From JBAZKV01 sp964443545 (lineage in GTDB: Bacteria > Margulisbacteria > WOR-1 > JAKLHX01 > JBAZKV01): a DNA stretch of 11,837 bases. Below the pieces are notes generated by a model that saw only the letters and a list, made by a program, of their open reading frames with translations, had not been told where the DNA came from and made no database searches. Location of the stretch: assembly GCA_964443545.1 (NCBI GenBank), contig CAYUCV010000032.1, positions 1 to 11,837 of the forward strand, read 5' to 3'. Every line of letters begins with the position of its first letter. The stretch's first letter is position 1. Below are positions 1 to 6,421 of this stretch, piece after piece. The position numbers were made by a program, and so were the translations under genes.

Positions 1-1107
1 AAGAAAAAAGCCAGCGCCATAGCAAAAGGGGCGGATATCATAGATCTCTCTATCGGGGATCCGGACCAGCCGACGCCCAAATACATTATAGATGCAATGA
101 AAAAAGCTCTCGATGACCCTGCTACTCACAATTATCCTCCCTACGAAGGGACAAAAGAATTCAGAAAGGCTGTTTCCGGCTGGTACAAAAAGAGGTTCGG
201 TGTTGAGATTGACCCTGAAACGGAAGTTATGTCCCTGATCGGCTCCAAGGAGGGGATAGCCCACATGCTCTTTGCCCTCCTTGATCCGGGCGATATCTCT
301 CTTATCCCGGACCCGTCTTACCCTGTATATAAGATGTGCACGCTGCTTGCGCAGGGAGAGCCGTATTTTATGCCGCTTACAAAAGATAACGGTTTTATGC
401 CTGACCTTTCTTCTATATCGAAAGAGACTGCCAAAAAGGCAAAATTGATGTTCATCAACTATCCCAACAACCCGACCTCCGCAGTGGCAACTCCCGAGTT
501 CTTGAAGAATGCCGTTAATTTCTGCAAGGATAACGACATCGTGCTTTGCTCGGACCTGGCCTATTCCGAAGTGACCTTTGGCGGCTATAAAGGCCGGAGC
601 ATTCTTGAGATACCCGGGGCAAAGGATGTTGCGGTCGAGTTCCATTCGCTTTCTAAGACCTTTAACATGACCGGATGGAGGATCGGCATGGCCGTAGGAA
701 ACAAAGATGCGCTGAAAGCTCTTGCGGTGATAAAGACCAATATCGATTCGGGAGCCTTTAAGGCCATCCAGAAGGCAGCTATCGAAGCGCTCAACGGGCC
801 CGGCGGTTTTACCGAAAATACCAACCTGATGTACGAAAAAAGGATGAAAGCCCTTGTTGACGGGCTCAACTCAATGGGCTGGAAGCTTGAGTACACAAAA
901 GCCACCTTTTATGTCTGGGTGCCCGTGCCGAAAGGATATACCGACGAGCAGTTCTGCTCCGCGCTTCTTGACAAATGCGCCGTGCTGGTTGTTCCGGGAA
1001 GCGGCTACGGCGACAGCGGCCGGGGATATGTCAGGTTCTGCATTACCGCTGACGAGGCCAGGATAAAAGAGGCTGTCGAAAGGATCAAAAAAAGCGGCCT
1101 TTTGTGA
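1..1107 (+). CDS. dapL: LL-diaminopimelate aminotransferase, 5' end outside window
   Basis: This is a PLP-dependent class I/II aminotransferase. DapL converts tetrahydrodipicolinate plus glutamate directly to LL-2,6-diaminopimelate in the cytoplasm, feeding lysine and peptidoglycan synthesis. The reading frame is open from base 1, and the residues before the first internal ATG (base 97) carry the family's GADIIDLSIGDPDQPTP segment. The gene therefore begins upstream and ATG 97 is not the start. About 368 residues are visible, against roughly 385-410 for the family, so only some 15-40 are missing. Visible motifs are the substrate-side YPPYEGTKEFR, the NYPNNPTSAV loop, the cofactor-contacting SDLAYSEV, and SLSKTFNMTGWRIG, whose lysine codon (655-657) should be the Schiff-base lysine. 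The pattern resembles the DapL2-type branch. A different substrate (alanine or aspartate aminotransferase) cannot be excluded from sequence alone. The sensor kinase follows after 34 nt. Confidence 0.85.
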   Translation, partial: KKKASAIAKGADIIDLSIGDPDQPTPKYIIDAMKKALDDPATHNYPPYEGTKEFRKAVSGWYKKRFGVEIDPETEVMSLIGSKEGIAHMLFALLDPGDISLIPDPSYPVYKMCTLLAQGEPYFMPLTKDNGFMPDLSSISKETAKKAKLMFINYPNNPTSAVATPEFLKNAVNFCKDNDIVLCSDLAYSEVTFGGYKGRSILEIPGAKDVAVEFHSLSKTFNMTGWRIGMAVGNKDALKALAVIKTNIDSGAFKAIQKAAIEALNGPGGFTENTNLMYEKRMKALVDGLNSMGWKLEYTKATFYVWVPVPKGYTDEQFCSALLDKCAVLVVPGSGYGDSGRGYVRFCITADEARIKEAVERIKKSGLL

Positions 1108-1141
1108 AATCCGCCCAAAAGAGGTTCGATAAATTGTCGAT

Positions 1142-2134
1142 ATGTCTGATGCATTGATAACAATCGACAGCAGCGGCCTCATCACTTTGTACAATGACGC
1201 TGCCGAAGAGCTTTTCGGAAGAAAACTCTCAGGCACAAAACCGCAAAAATATGAAACCTTCTTTTCCGATGATCTGGAAGTCATCTCTTTTATAGAAAAA
1301 GCGCTGGGGTCGGACTTGGTACCGGAAAAACGGATAAACATTTCCGGAAAAAAAGAAAAGACCTGCAGGATAGCCGTTGCCTATCCGCTCAAAGATTACA
1401 AGGGCCGGCCCAGGGGAGCGACGGTCGTTTTTACAAGGTCCGACAATGCTGTAAGGATAAGGTCCGAAAAACTTGAAGCCCTGGGGACCATGGCCGCGGG
1501 CATGGCCCACGAGATAAAGAACCCGCTTTCTTCCATCAAGATCCTGTCGCAGCTTCTGAGCAGAAAATTTGACGATCCGGAGTACAGGTCCCATTATCTT
1601 AAAATAATTCCCAGAGAGATCGGCCGCATGGACAGGATAATTGACAGCATGCTCGGCTATGTTAGGGCCTCGGACCTCAAGATAGAGTCCTTTGATCTCA
1701 AAGAGCTGGCGGGCGAAGCGCTGGATTTTGTCAAGCCCCAGTACGATGCCAAAGGCGTCAGTTTGTCTTTAAAGTCTAAAGGCAAAATGAAGATTTCCGC
1801 CGATATGCAGAAATTGTTCCAGGTCTTCCTCAACCTTTTGCAGAACGCCGAGAGCGCGGTGGAAAAAGGAGGAAGTGTGGAGGTAGAGCTCTCAAGGATG
1901 TGCAGCGACGAAGGGGACCGGGTGGAGATAAAAGTATCTGACAACGGCTGCGGCATCAGCAGACAGGACGTTATGAACATCTTTGATCCGTTCTTTACGA
2001 ACAAATACGGAGGGACCGGGTTGGGATTGACCGTTGTTCACGGTATAATTGAATCCCACGGGGGCTTTATAGAGGTTGACAGCAAAGAGGGGGAAGGGAC
2101 GGCATTTACCATAAGGATGCCGGCCTGCCAGTAA
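1142..2134 (+). CDS. PAS-domain sensor histidine kinase, NtrB/AtoS-like, soluble
   Basis: This is a sensor kinase of 330 residues with no membrane segment, so probably cytosolic. An N-terminal PAS domain (about 1-100, opening with SDALITIDSSGLITLYNDAAEELFG) leads into a HisKA dimerisation domain with phospho-acceptor His123 in MAHEIKNPLSS. A HATPase_c domain follows, with N box NLLQNA (232-237), G1 box DNGCGI (267-272), F box FDPFFTNK (281-288) and G2 box GTGLGL (291-296). All catalytic boxes are intact. The domain order and H-box match the NtrB/AtoS kinases that often partner sigma-54 response regulators, but no receiver-domain gene is present here. A stop at 1130-1132 limits the start to ATG 1142 or a rare ATT at 1133. 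The GAGG at 1121-1124 lies 8 nt from the ATT and 17 nt from the ATG. The stop codon shares its last base with the ispH start. Signal and target are unknown. Confidence 0.85.
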   Translation: MSDALITIDSSGLITLYNDAAEELFGRKLSGTKPQKYETFFSDDLEVISFIEKALGSDLVPEKRINISGKKEKTCRIAVAYPLKDYKGRPRGATVVFTRSDNAVRIRSEKLEALGTMAAGMAHEIKNPLSSIKILSQLLSRKFDDPEYRSHYLKIIPREIGRMDRIIDSMLGYVRASDLKIESFDLKELAGEALDFVKPQYDAKGVSLSLKSKGKMKISADMQKLFQVFLNLLQNAESAVEKGGSVEVELSRMCSDEGDRVEIKVSDNGCGISRQDVMNIFDPFFTNKYGGTGLGLTVVHGIIESHGGFIEVDSKEGEGTAFTIRMPACQ

Positions 2135-2979
2135 TGAAAATAGTCAGAGCCGGCTGCTGCGGGTTTTGCACGGGAGTGGCCTTTGCTTACGAAAAGGCCG
2201 TTGAGATCGCCAAAAAGGGCAAAAAAGCCTATATCCTCGGTTATCTTGTCCACAATTCGGATGTCATAAGAAAATTGGAAGAAATGGGTGTGCGCAGTAT
2301 TTCCAATTTATCTGAAACTCCCGTAGGGGAGTATCGCGATGCGCCCCTGCTGATAATCTCGGCCCACGGTGTCGGGCCAAAGACCTATGATGACGCAAAA
2401 AAGATTGGTCTTGAGATAGTTGATACCACCTGTCCCTGGGTCAAAAAAGCGCAGCAGATATCAAAAAAACTTTTTGAAGAAGGCTTTAAGGTCGTTATTA
2501 TAGGCGACCGCGATCATACCGAGGTCAAGGGAATAAAAGGCTGGACCAAGGAGACCGCCGTTGTTGTTGAAGGGCCAAAAGATGTTGAGGCTCTCCCTTT
2601 TTACGAAAAAATGGGGATAGTGGCGCAAACGACCCAGTCCGTTGCAAACTTTGAGGCAACGGCGGCAGCGCTTAAAAAGAAAGCCGGGACCGTCAGGGTG
2701 GAGAATACCATTTGCTCCGCCACCGAAAAGAGGCAGGAAGCCGCCATAGAACTTGCCAAACAGGTTGACCTGATGGTAGTGATAGGCGATGTTAGAAGCG
2801 CCAACACCAACAGGCTGAGGGAGCTGTGCCTGGGCCAGGGGGTAGAAACGCAAATGATCCACTCTGCTGATGAAATAAAGACAGAGTGGTTAGAGAACAA
2901 AAAGACCGTCGGAATCACCGCCGGCGCGTCCACTCCGGAATGGGTCATAAAAGAGATTGTGGACAGGCTCGGGCGGTGA
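2134..2979 (+). CDS. ispH: 4-hydroxy-3-methylbut-2-enyl diphosphate reductase
   Basis: IspH is the last enzyme of the MEP isoprenoid pathway. It reduces HMBPP to IPP and DMAPP using a [4Fe-4S] cluster. The three cluster cysteines are visible: Cys12 in CCGFCTGV, Cys100 in DTTCPWV and Cys194 in NTICSAT. The family's active-site residues are also in place: His78 in SAHGV, His128 and Glu130 in DHTEVKG, the TTQS segment around 167, the SAN of DVRSANTNRL (222-224), and Ser266 in TAGASTPEW. The length of 281 aa is normal for the short bacterial form that lacks an S1 fusion. The ATG overlaps the kinase stop (TAATG) and has no good Shine-Dalgarno sequence, so translation is probably coupled to the kinase. 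The presence of ispH implies the MEP rather than the mevalonate route. Confidence 0.95.
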   Translation: MKIVRAGCCGFCTGVAFAYEKAVEIAKKGKKAYILGYLVHNSDVIRKLEEMGVRSISNLSETPVGEYRDAPLLIISAHGVGPKTYDDAKKIGLEIVDTTCPWVKKAQQISKKLFEEGFKVVIIGDRDHTEVKGIKGWTKETAVVVEGPKDVEALPFYEKMGIVAQTTQSVANFEATAAALKKKAGTVRVENTICSATEKRQEAAIELAKQVDLMVVIGDVRSANTNRLRELCLGQGVETQMIHSADEIKTEWLENKKTVGITAGASTPEWVIKEIVDRLGR

Positions 2980-2985
2980 TATAAT
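2957..2985 (+). promoter_or_regulatory. Predicted sigma-70 promoter for aroC, leaderless
   Basis: A -35-like TTGTGG (2957-2962) is separated by 17 nt from a perfect TATAAT (2980-2985). An extended -10 TG at 2977-2978 lies inside the ispH stop codon. The expected start of transcription is about 2992, while the aroC ATG is at 2995, and there is no Shine-Dalgarno sequence between. The promoter assignment is inferred from consensus; the leaderless reading follows from the spacing. Confidence 0.6.
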
Positions 2986-2994
2986 TCCTCTATT

Positions 2995-4005
2995 ATGTTA
3001 AGGTTCTTAACCGCCGGAGAATCACACGGGAAAATGCTGGTTGCCATTCTTGAAGGCATGCCGGCCAATCTGCCCCTGTCCGAGGGTGATATCAACACCG
3101 AACTGCAAAGGCGCCAGCAGGGACCGGGCAGGTCGGAGAGAATGAAGATAGAAAAGGATGAGGTTGAAATAGTTTCAGGTGTGCTTAAAGGAAAGACCAT
3201 TGGCAGTCCGATAGCTCTGCTTATAAAAAACAAGGCCGGTATCTCGGGTACAGAAAATGTAACCAAGCTGCGTCCGGGGCACGCGGACCTGGCAGGTGCC
3301 CTAAAATACGGGCAGACGGATATCAGAAATGTCCTTGAGAGAGCAAGCGCAAGAGAGACTGCGGCAAGAGTGGCGGTGGGAGCTATCGCAAAAAAACTTC
3401 TTTCAGAATTCAATATCAGGGCGGTAAGCAAAGTCATTGAAATAGGAGGAGAAAGCAGCTCCTCTTCCTGGGATAAGCTCGTAGAAAAGGCAAAAGCGGA
3501 GGGGGATTCTCTGGGGGGTATCTTTGAGGTCCTGGTTTCAAATGTCCCTGTCGGGCTCGGCAGTTATGTGCAGGGCGACAGGAGGCTATCGTCCAGGCTT
3601 GCGCAGGCCGTTATGAGCATTCCGGCCATAAAAGGAGTTGAATTCGGCCTCGGTTTTATGGCTGCAAAGCTTACCGGATCAAAAGTCCATGACGAGATTC
3701 TCTTTGAGGACAAGTTCAAGCACATGACCAACAATGCGGGCGGGATAGAAGGCGGGATCTCTAACGGGGAGCCGATCATCGTCAGGGCCGCGATGAAGCC
3801 TATAGCCACAATAACCAAGCCTCTCAACACGGTAGACCTGGTCACAAAGGAACCCTGCCTGGCGCATGTGGAAAGGGCCGATGTCTGCGCGGTGCATGCC
3901 GCCGCCGTTGTGGGAGAAGCGGTCTGCTCCATTGTTATTGCGGACGCGCTCCTTGAAAAATTCGGCGGGGATTCAGTAGAAGAAATCAGATCGCGTTTAG
4001 CTTAG
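2995..4005 (+). CDS. aroC: Chorismate synthase
   Basis: AroC performs the final shikimate-pathway step, converting EPSP to chorismate by 1,4-elimination of phosphate with reduced FMN. The product feeds aromatic amino acids, folate and quinones. The signature segments are present: GESHG with His11, RRQQGPGRSERM (about 39-50), RPGHADL with His96, DIRNVLERASARETAARVAVGA (starting at 109), and a C-terminal GGISNGEPI stretch followed by the MKPIATI segment. The length of 336 aa is at the short end of the family (usually 350-400), with compact loops but no missing signature. The ATG lies 15 nt after the ispH stop and has no Shine-Dalgarno sequence. An extended -10 promoter lies just before it. A perfect hairpin begins at the base after the stop, so aroC may be its own transcription unit as well as a distal part of the upstream one. 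Confidence 0.96.
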   Translation: MLRFLTAGESHGKMLVAILEGMPANLPLSEGDINTELQRRQQGPGRSERMKIEKDEVEIVSGVLKGKTIGSPIALLIKNKAGISGTENVTKLRPGHADLAGALKYGQTDIRNVLERASARETAARVAVGAIAKKLLSEFNIRAVSKVIEIGGESSSSSWDKLVEKAKAEGDSLGGIFEVLVSNVPVGLGSYVQGDRRLSSRLAQAVMSIPAIKGVEFGLGFMAAKLTGSKVHDEILFEDKFKHMTNNAGGIEGGISNGEPIIVRAAMKPIATITKPLNTVDLVTKEPCLAHVERADVCAVHAAAVVGEAVCSIVIADALLEKFGGDSVEEIRSRLA

Positions 4006-4026
4006 AGACGCCCCGACGGGGCGTCT
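4006..4026 (+). terminator. Perfect 9-bp GC hairpin after aroC, no U-tract
   Basis: AGACGCCCC (4006-4014) pairs perfectly with GGGGCGTCT (4018-4026) around the 3-nt loop GAC, starting directly after the aroC stop. The bases that follow (GTACATGTATC) contain no T-run, so this is not a canonical Rho-independent terminator. It could be a U-less terminator, an RNA 3'-end stabiliser, or a copy of an intergenic repeat. Confidence 0.5.
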
Positions 4027-4052
4027 GTACATGTATCATATTCCATCCCGTG

Positions 4053-4077
4053 CATAAATTCTCCGCCGAATTTTATG
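4053..4077. repeat. Imperfect inverted repeat upstream of the rpsP -10, possible operator
   Basis: AAATTC (4056-4061) and GAATTT (4068-4073) are exact inverted copies around TCCGCC. Allowing one bulged T, CAT (4053-4055) and ATG (4075-4077) extend the arms to 9 bp. The element covers the position where the -35 box of the rpsP promoter should be and ends right at its extended -10. That placement fits a repressor or activator site; it is AT-rich and weak as an RNA terminator. No regulator can be named. Confidence 0.35.
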
Positions 4078-4086
4078 TGGTATAAT
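4078..4086 (+). promoter_or_regulatory. Extended -10 promoter of the rpsP operon
   Basis: TGG-TATAAT gives a perfect -10 (4081-4086) with the TGn extension (4078-4080). No good -35 is visible 17 nt upstream, which is typical of extended -10 promoters. Transcription would start near 4093, giving a leader of about 23 nt that contains GGGAGGAA (4103-4110), the ribosome binding site for the TTG start at 4116. Confidence 0.65.
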
Positions 4087-4115
4087 TACATATATCAAAT
4101 CCGGGAGGAATTAAA

Positions 4116-4493
4116 TTGGCCGCAAAGATCAGATTGACCAGAGTAGGCACCAAAGGAAAGCCGTATTACAGAGTTATCGTTATAGACGAGTCCAGCGCAA
4201 GGAACGCCAGCCCCATAGAGATACTTGGGCAGTACGCTCCGGGCTCAGAACCGTCTGTTTTTGAAGTTGACAAGGAAAAGACAGCTGCCTGGCTAAAAAA
4301 TGGCGCCACCCCGTCCCCGACAGTGCGCAAGTATCTGGGCAAGATAGGGCTATTGGACGCAGTGGATTACAGCAAAAAGAAGAAAAAACTTTCTAAGGCC
4401 GCTCAGGCCGAAGCCGAAGCGCAAAAAGCGCAAGCACCCAAAGAAGCTGCCGCAAAGGCTCCCGAAGCCGAGCAGGCTCCGGCCCAGCAGTAG
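4116..4493 (+). CDS. rpsP: 30S ribosomal protein bS16 with Ala/Lys/Glu-rich tail
   Basis: bS16 binds 16S rRNA early in 30S assembly. The family core is clear in residues 1-90: IRLTRVGTKGKPYYRVIV, DESSARN, IEILGQYAP and WLKNGATPSPTVRKYL. The start is TTG at 4116, chosen because GGGAGGAA ends 5 nt before it and the translation begins AAKIRLTR exactly where family members begin. At 125 aa the protein is longer than the usual 80-90. Residues about 96-125 are low-complexity Lys, Ala, Glu, Gln and Pro, a kind of disordered tail known from several phyla. It is first in an rpsP-khpA-ylqD-trmD block under an extended -10 promoter with an inverted repeat upstream. Confidence 0.97.
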   Translation: MAAKIRLTRVGTKGKPYYRVIVIDESSARNASPIEILGQYAPGSEPSVFEVDKEKTAAWLKNGATPSPTVRKYLGKIGLLDAVDYSKKKKKLSKAAQAEAEAQKAQAPKEAAAKAPEAEQAPAQQ

Positions 4494-4522
4494 GCAGCGG
4501 TCCGTTTTAGGAGAATCCCTCA

Positions 4523-4771
4523 ATGAAAGAACTGGTCGAGTACATTGTTAGAGCCCTGGTGGATAAGCCTGACGAGGTAGAGATTAAGCAGACCGACTCT
4601 GAAGGCTTGACGATACTTGAGATAAAAGTTGCCGCCGACGAGGTCGGGAAGGTCATCGGCAAAGAAGGCCGCATCGCCAATGCCATAAGGACCATTGCAA
4701 AATCGGCGGGAGCAAAGGACAGAAAGAGAATAACGGTGGAAATAATGACCCGTGAACAAGGAGGTATGTAG
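4523..4771 (+). CDS. khpA: KH-domain RNA-binding protein KhpA (YlqC family)
   Basis: This is an 82-residue single KH domain. The VGKVIGKEGRIANAIRTIAKS stretch holds the RNA-binding GxxG loop (GKEG, 46-49). KhpA binds RNA, often as a heterodimer with KhpB/Jag, and affects cell division and elongation in Firmicutes. In Bacillus the gene (ylqC) sits directly after rpsP, as here. AGGAG (4509-4513) lies 9 nt before the ATG. The last codons encode the Shine-Dalgarno AAGGAGG (4758-4764) of the next gene, and the stop is one base from the next ATG, so the two are tightly coupled. Confidence 0.93.
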   Translation: MKELVEYIVRALVDKPDEVEIKQTDSEGLTILEIKVAADEVGKVIGKEGRIANAIRTIAKSAGAKDRKRITVEIMTREQGGM

Positions 4772-4772
4772 A

Positions 4773-5204
4773 ATGGCAGAGCAGGAAAAGACCCTTGAGC
4801 TGAAGAGGATAGTGATGGTAAAGGCCGTTGTTACGGAGGCATTTAAAGAAAACCTGGTAAGGGAGCTTGAAAGGGCTGTCCGGAACCTGGACACTCAGGG
4901 CCTTGCTATGGAAAACCAAAGCAAGACATATCTGGAAGACCTGAAGAAAAAAGGGATGATGCAGCAGGTGACCGCGTTCAAGAGCCAGCTGGCCGGCGAA
5001 AGAACAAGGATAACCGCGCAGAAGAACGACCTCCTTGCCAAGATGGAAGAGGCAAAAAGGCTTGTCCTTGGGACAGAATTTGTCCAGGGCCCGCTCGAAG
5101 GCCCGGTCAATGTCAAGGTCGGGGACAATCTTTACAGAAAAGTCGGCGCTGCGGAACTCCTGGTAAAAGACGGCGTTATTATGGAAATAAGGAACGTTGA
5201 CTGA
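4773..5204 (+). CDS. ylqD: YlqD family protein
   Basis: This 143-aa protein has a long charged helical segment (about 25-97, likely coiled coil). A small C-terminal beta module follows, with GPLEGPVNVKVGD and AELLVKDGVIMEIRN, the conserved end of the YlqD family. Function is not established. In Bacillus ylqD lies between ylqC (khpA) and rimM in the rpsP-trmD-rplS region, so a link to ribosome or RNA metabolism is inferred from context only. ATG 4773 is chosen over an in-frame GTG at 4752 because AAGGAGG (4758-4764) is placed 8 nt before it and the alternative lies within khpA. No signal peptide or membrane segment is visible. Downstream, where rimM is expected, there are only 59 nt. Confidence 0.85.
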   Translation: MAEQEKTLELKRIVMVKAVVTEAFKENLVRELERAVRNLDTQGLAMENQSKTYLEDLKKKGMMQQVTAFKSQLAGERTRITAQKNDLLAKMEEAKRLVLGTEFVQGPLEGPVNVKVGDNLYRKVGAAELLVKDGVIMEIRNVD

Positions 5205-5263
5205 ACTATCAGTCCTTGCCCCTAATTGACAGCCCGGGGCTAGCGCCTCGGCTCCACAATCAA

Positions 5264-5986
5264 ATGAAATTTGACATATTGACCCTTTTTCCCTCCATGT
5301 TCGAGGGGCCTCTGACAGAGAGCATCCTCAAAAGAGGAAGAGAAAAAGGATTGTTCTCTGTAACTGTTCATGACCTAAGGGACAAGACGGAGGACAAGCA
5401 CAAGACTGCGGATGACGCTCCCTTTGGAGGCGGAGCAGGGATGGTGATGAAGATAGAGCCCATTGCCGCTTTTCTTAACGAACTCAAGACTTTAAAGACA
5501 AAGACGATACTGCTAACCCCGTCCGGCGCCGCTCTAACCCAGGAAAAAGTCAGGTCTTTGTCCAAAGAAGAACATCTTATACTAATATGCGGCCATTACG
5601 AGGGGGTTGACGAAAGGGTTTCAACCCTTATTGATGAGGAGCTTTCGATCGGGGATTATGTGCTGACGGGAGGAGAGCTTCCCGCCATGGTGCTGGTGGA
5701 CTGCATTTGCCGGCATATACCGGGCGTTGTTAAAGAAATGGACTCCGTTACTGAAGATTCCTTTACTTACGGACTGCTTGACCATCCTCATTACACAAGG
5801 CCTGCCGAGCATGGAACGGGTTCTGTGCCGCAGGTCCTTCAGAGAGGTAATCATGAGGAGATCAGGAAATGGCGCCGCAAAGAAGCTTTGAGGCGCACCC
5901 TTCTTAAGAGAAGCGATCTGTTTGCCGGGGCACGGTTGACCGGTGAAGACAGCGGCCTTTTAAGAGAGATCATACTTGGCCTGTAG
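5264..5986 (+). CDS. trmD: tRNA (guanine-N1)-methyltransferase TrmD
   Basis: TrmD is a SPOUT methyltransferase that forms m1G37 in tRNAs reading CNN/GNN codons, using SAM, and prevents +1 frameshifts. The trefoil-knot region is intact: LLTPSGAALTQ (83-93), ILICGHYEGVDERV (106-119) and LSIGDYVLTGGELPAM (127-142). The catalytic DSF (165-167) and GLLDHPHYTRP (170-180) are followed by the C-terminal tRNA-binding part (VPQVLQRGNHEEIRKWRR). The 240-aa length is typical. ATG 5264 is preferred over an in-frame TTG at 5216, since MKFDILTLFP is the family's usual start and the 16 extra residues match nothing. Neither candidate has a good Shine-Dalgarno sequence. rimM is missing immediately upstream, and rplS follows after 60 nt with its own promoter. 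Confidence 0.97.
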   Translation: MKFDILTLFPSMFEGPLTESILKRGREKGLFSVTVHDLRDKTEDKHKTADDAPFGGGAGMVMKIEPIAAFLNELKTLKTKTILLTPSGAALTQEKVRSLSKEEHLILICGHYEGVDERVSTLIDEELSIGDYVLTGGELPAMVLVDCICRHIPGVVKEMDSVTEDSFTYGLLDHPHYTRPAEHGTGSVPQVLQRGNHEEIRKWRRKEALRRTLLKRSDLFAGARLTGEDSGLLREIILGL

Positions 5987-5999
5987 GACCGTCCGTGCC

Positions 6000-6028
6000 T
6001 TGAAAGACGCTCTCACAAAGTCTATAAT
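6000..6028 (+). promoter_or_regulatory. Near-consensus sigma-70 promoter for rplS
   Basis: TTGAAA (6000-6005), a 17-nt spacer and TATAAT (6023-6028) form a near-consensus promoter in the trmD-rplS gap. Transcription would start around 6035, leaving a leader of only about 12 nt that holds AGGAG (6035-6039), placed 7 nt before the rplS ATG. It would let rplS-lepB-rnhB be expressed apart from rpsP-trmD. Confidence 0.7.
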
Positions 6029-6046
6029 AAGAACAGGAGTGAAATA

Positions 6047-6421
6047 ATGGGAATAATCGAGGATATCAACAAGAAAACAATGAAAGAGAAGGTGGAGTCC
6101 TTTGGCGTGGGGGACACGGTAAAGGTCTTTGCCAAGATAACAGAAGGCGATAAAGAAAGGCTGCAGGGCTTTGAAGGTGTTGTGATAGCCAAAAAGGGCG
6201 GCTCCAGCGCCCAGACCTTTACCGTAAGAAAAGTGGTACAGGGCGTGGGAGTGGAGAGGATATTCCCGATACATTCCCCCAAAGTTGACAGGGTCAAGCT
6301 TATAAGAAGAGGCAAGGTAAGAAGAGCCAAGCTCTATTATCTGCGCGACAGGATAGGCAGCAGGGCCACCAAGATAGACGAAAGAGAACAGACCGCCGCA
6401 GAAAAGGCGCTGGCCGCCTGA
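6047..6421 (+). CDS. rplS: 50S ribosomal protein bL19
   Basis: bL19 lies at the 30S-50S interface and contacts 16S rRNA in inter-subunit bridges. The family pattern is clear: GDTVKVFAKITEGDKERLQGFEGVVI, TFTVRKVVQGVGVERIFPIHSP, and the basic KLIRRGKVRRAKLYYLRDR. The 124-aa length is normal, with a short acidic/Ala end (DEREQTAAEKALAA). AGGAG sits 7 nt before ATG 6047. The stop TGA shares a base with the lepB ATG. The gene follows trmD as in most bacteria, but a strong promoter in the gap suggests separate control from TrmD, which cells need in far smaller amounts. Confidence 0.97.
   Translation: MGIIEDINKKTMKEKVESFGVGDTVKVFAKITEGDKERLQGFEGVVIAKKGGSSAQTFTVRKVVQGVGVERIFPIHSPKVDRVKLIRRGKVRRAKLYYLRDRIGSRATKIDEREQTAAEKALAA

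Noticed and set aside
97..99. ATG 97 as start of the first gene
   Set aside because: The frame is open to base 1 and the upstream residues match the conserved DapL N-terminal region, so the gene is truncated by the window.
2601..3437. 278-codon open frame on the minus strand across ispH and aroC
   Set aside because: Ser/Phe/Leu-rich antisense shadow of two highly conserved enzymes; no domain seen.
3446..3464. GAGGAG/CTCCTC hairpin with an internal Shine-Dalgarno-like GGAGGAG in aroC
   Set aside because: It encodes a continuous conserved protein (Gly-Gly-Glu-Ser run) and no start codon is suitably placed; codon composition explains it.
4752..4772. GTG 4752 as start of ylqD
   Set aside because: It lies within khpA and upstream of the Shine-Dalgarno AAGGAGG that fits ATG 4773.
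5226..5231. TTGACA before trmD as a promoter -35
   Set aside because: No -10-like hexamer is found 16-18 nt downstream; the region there is GC-rich.
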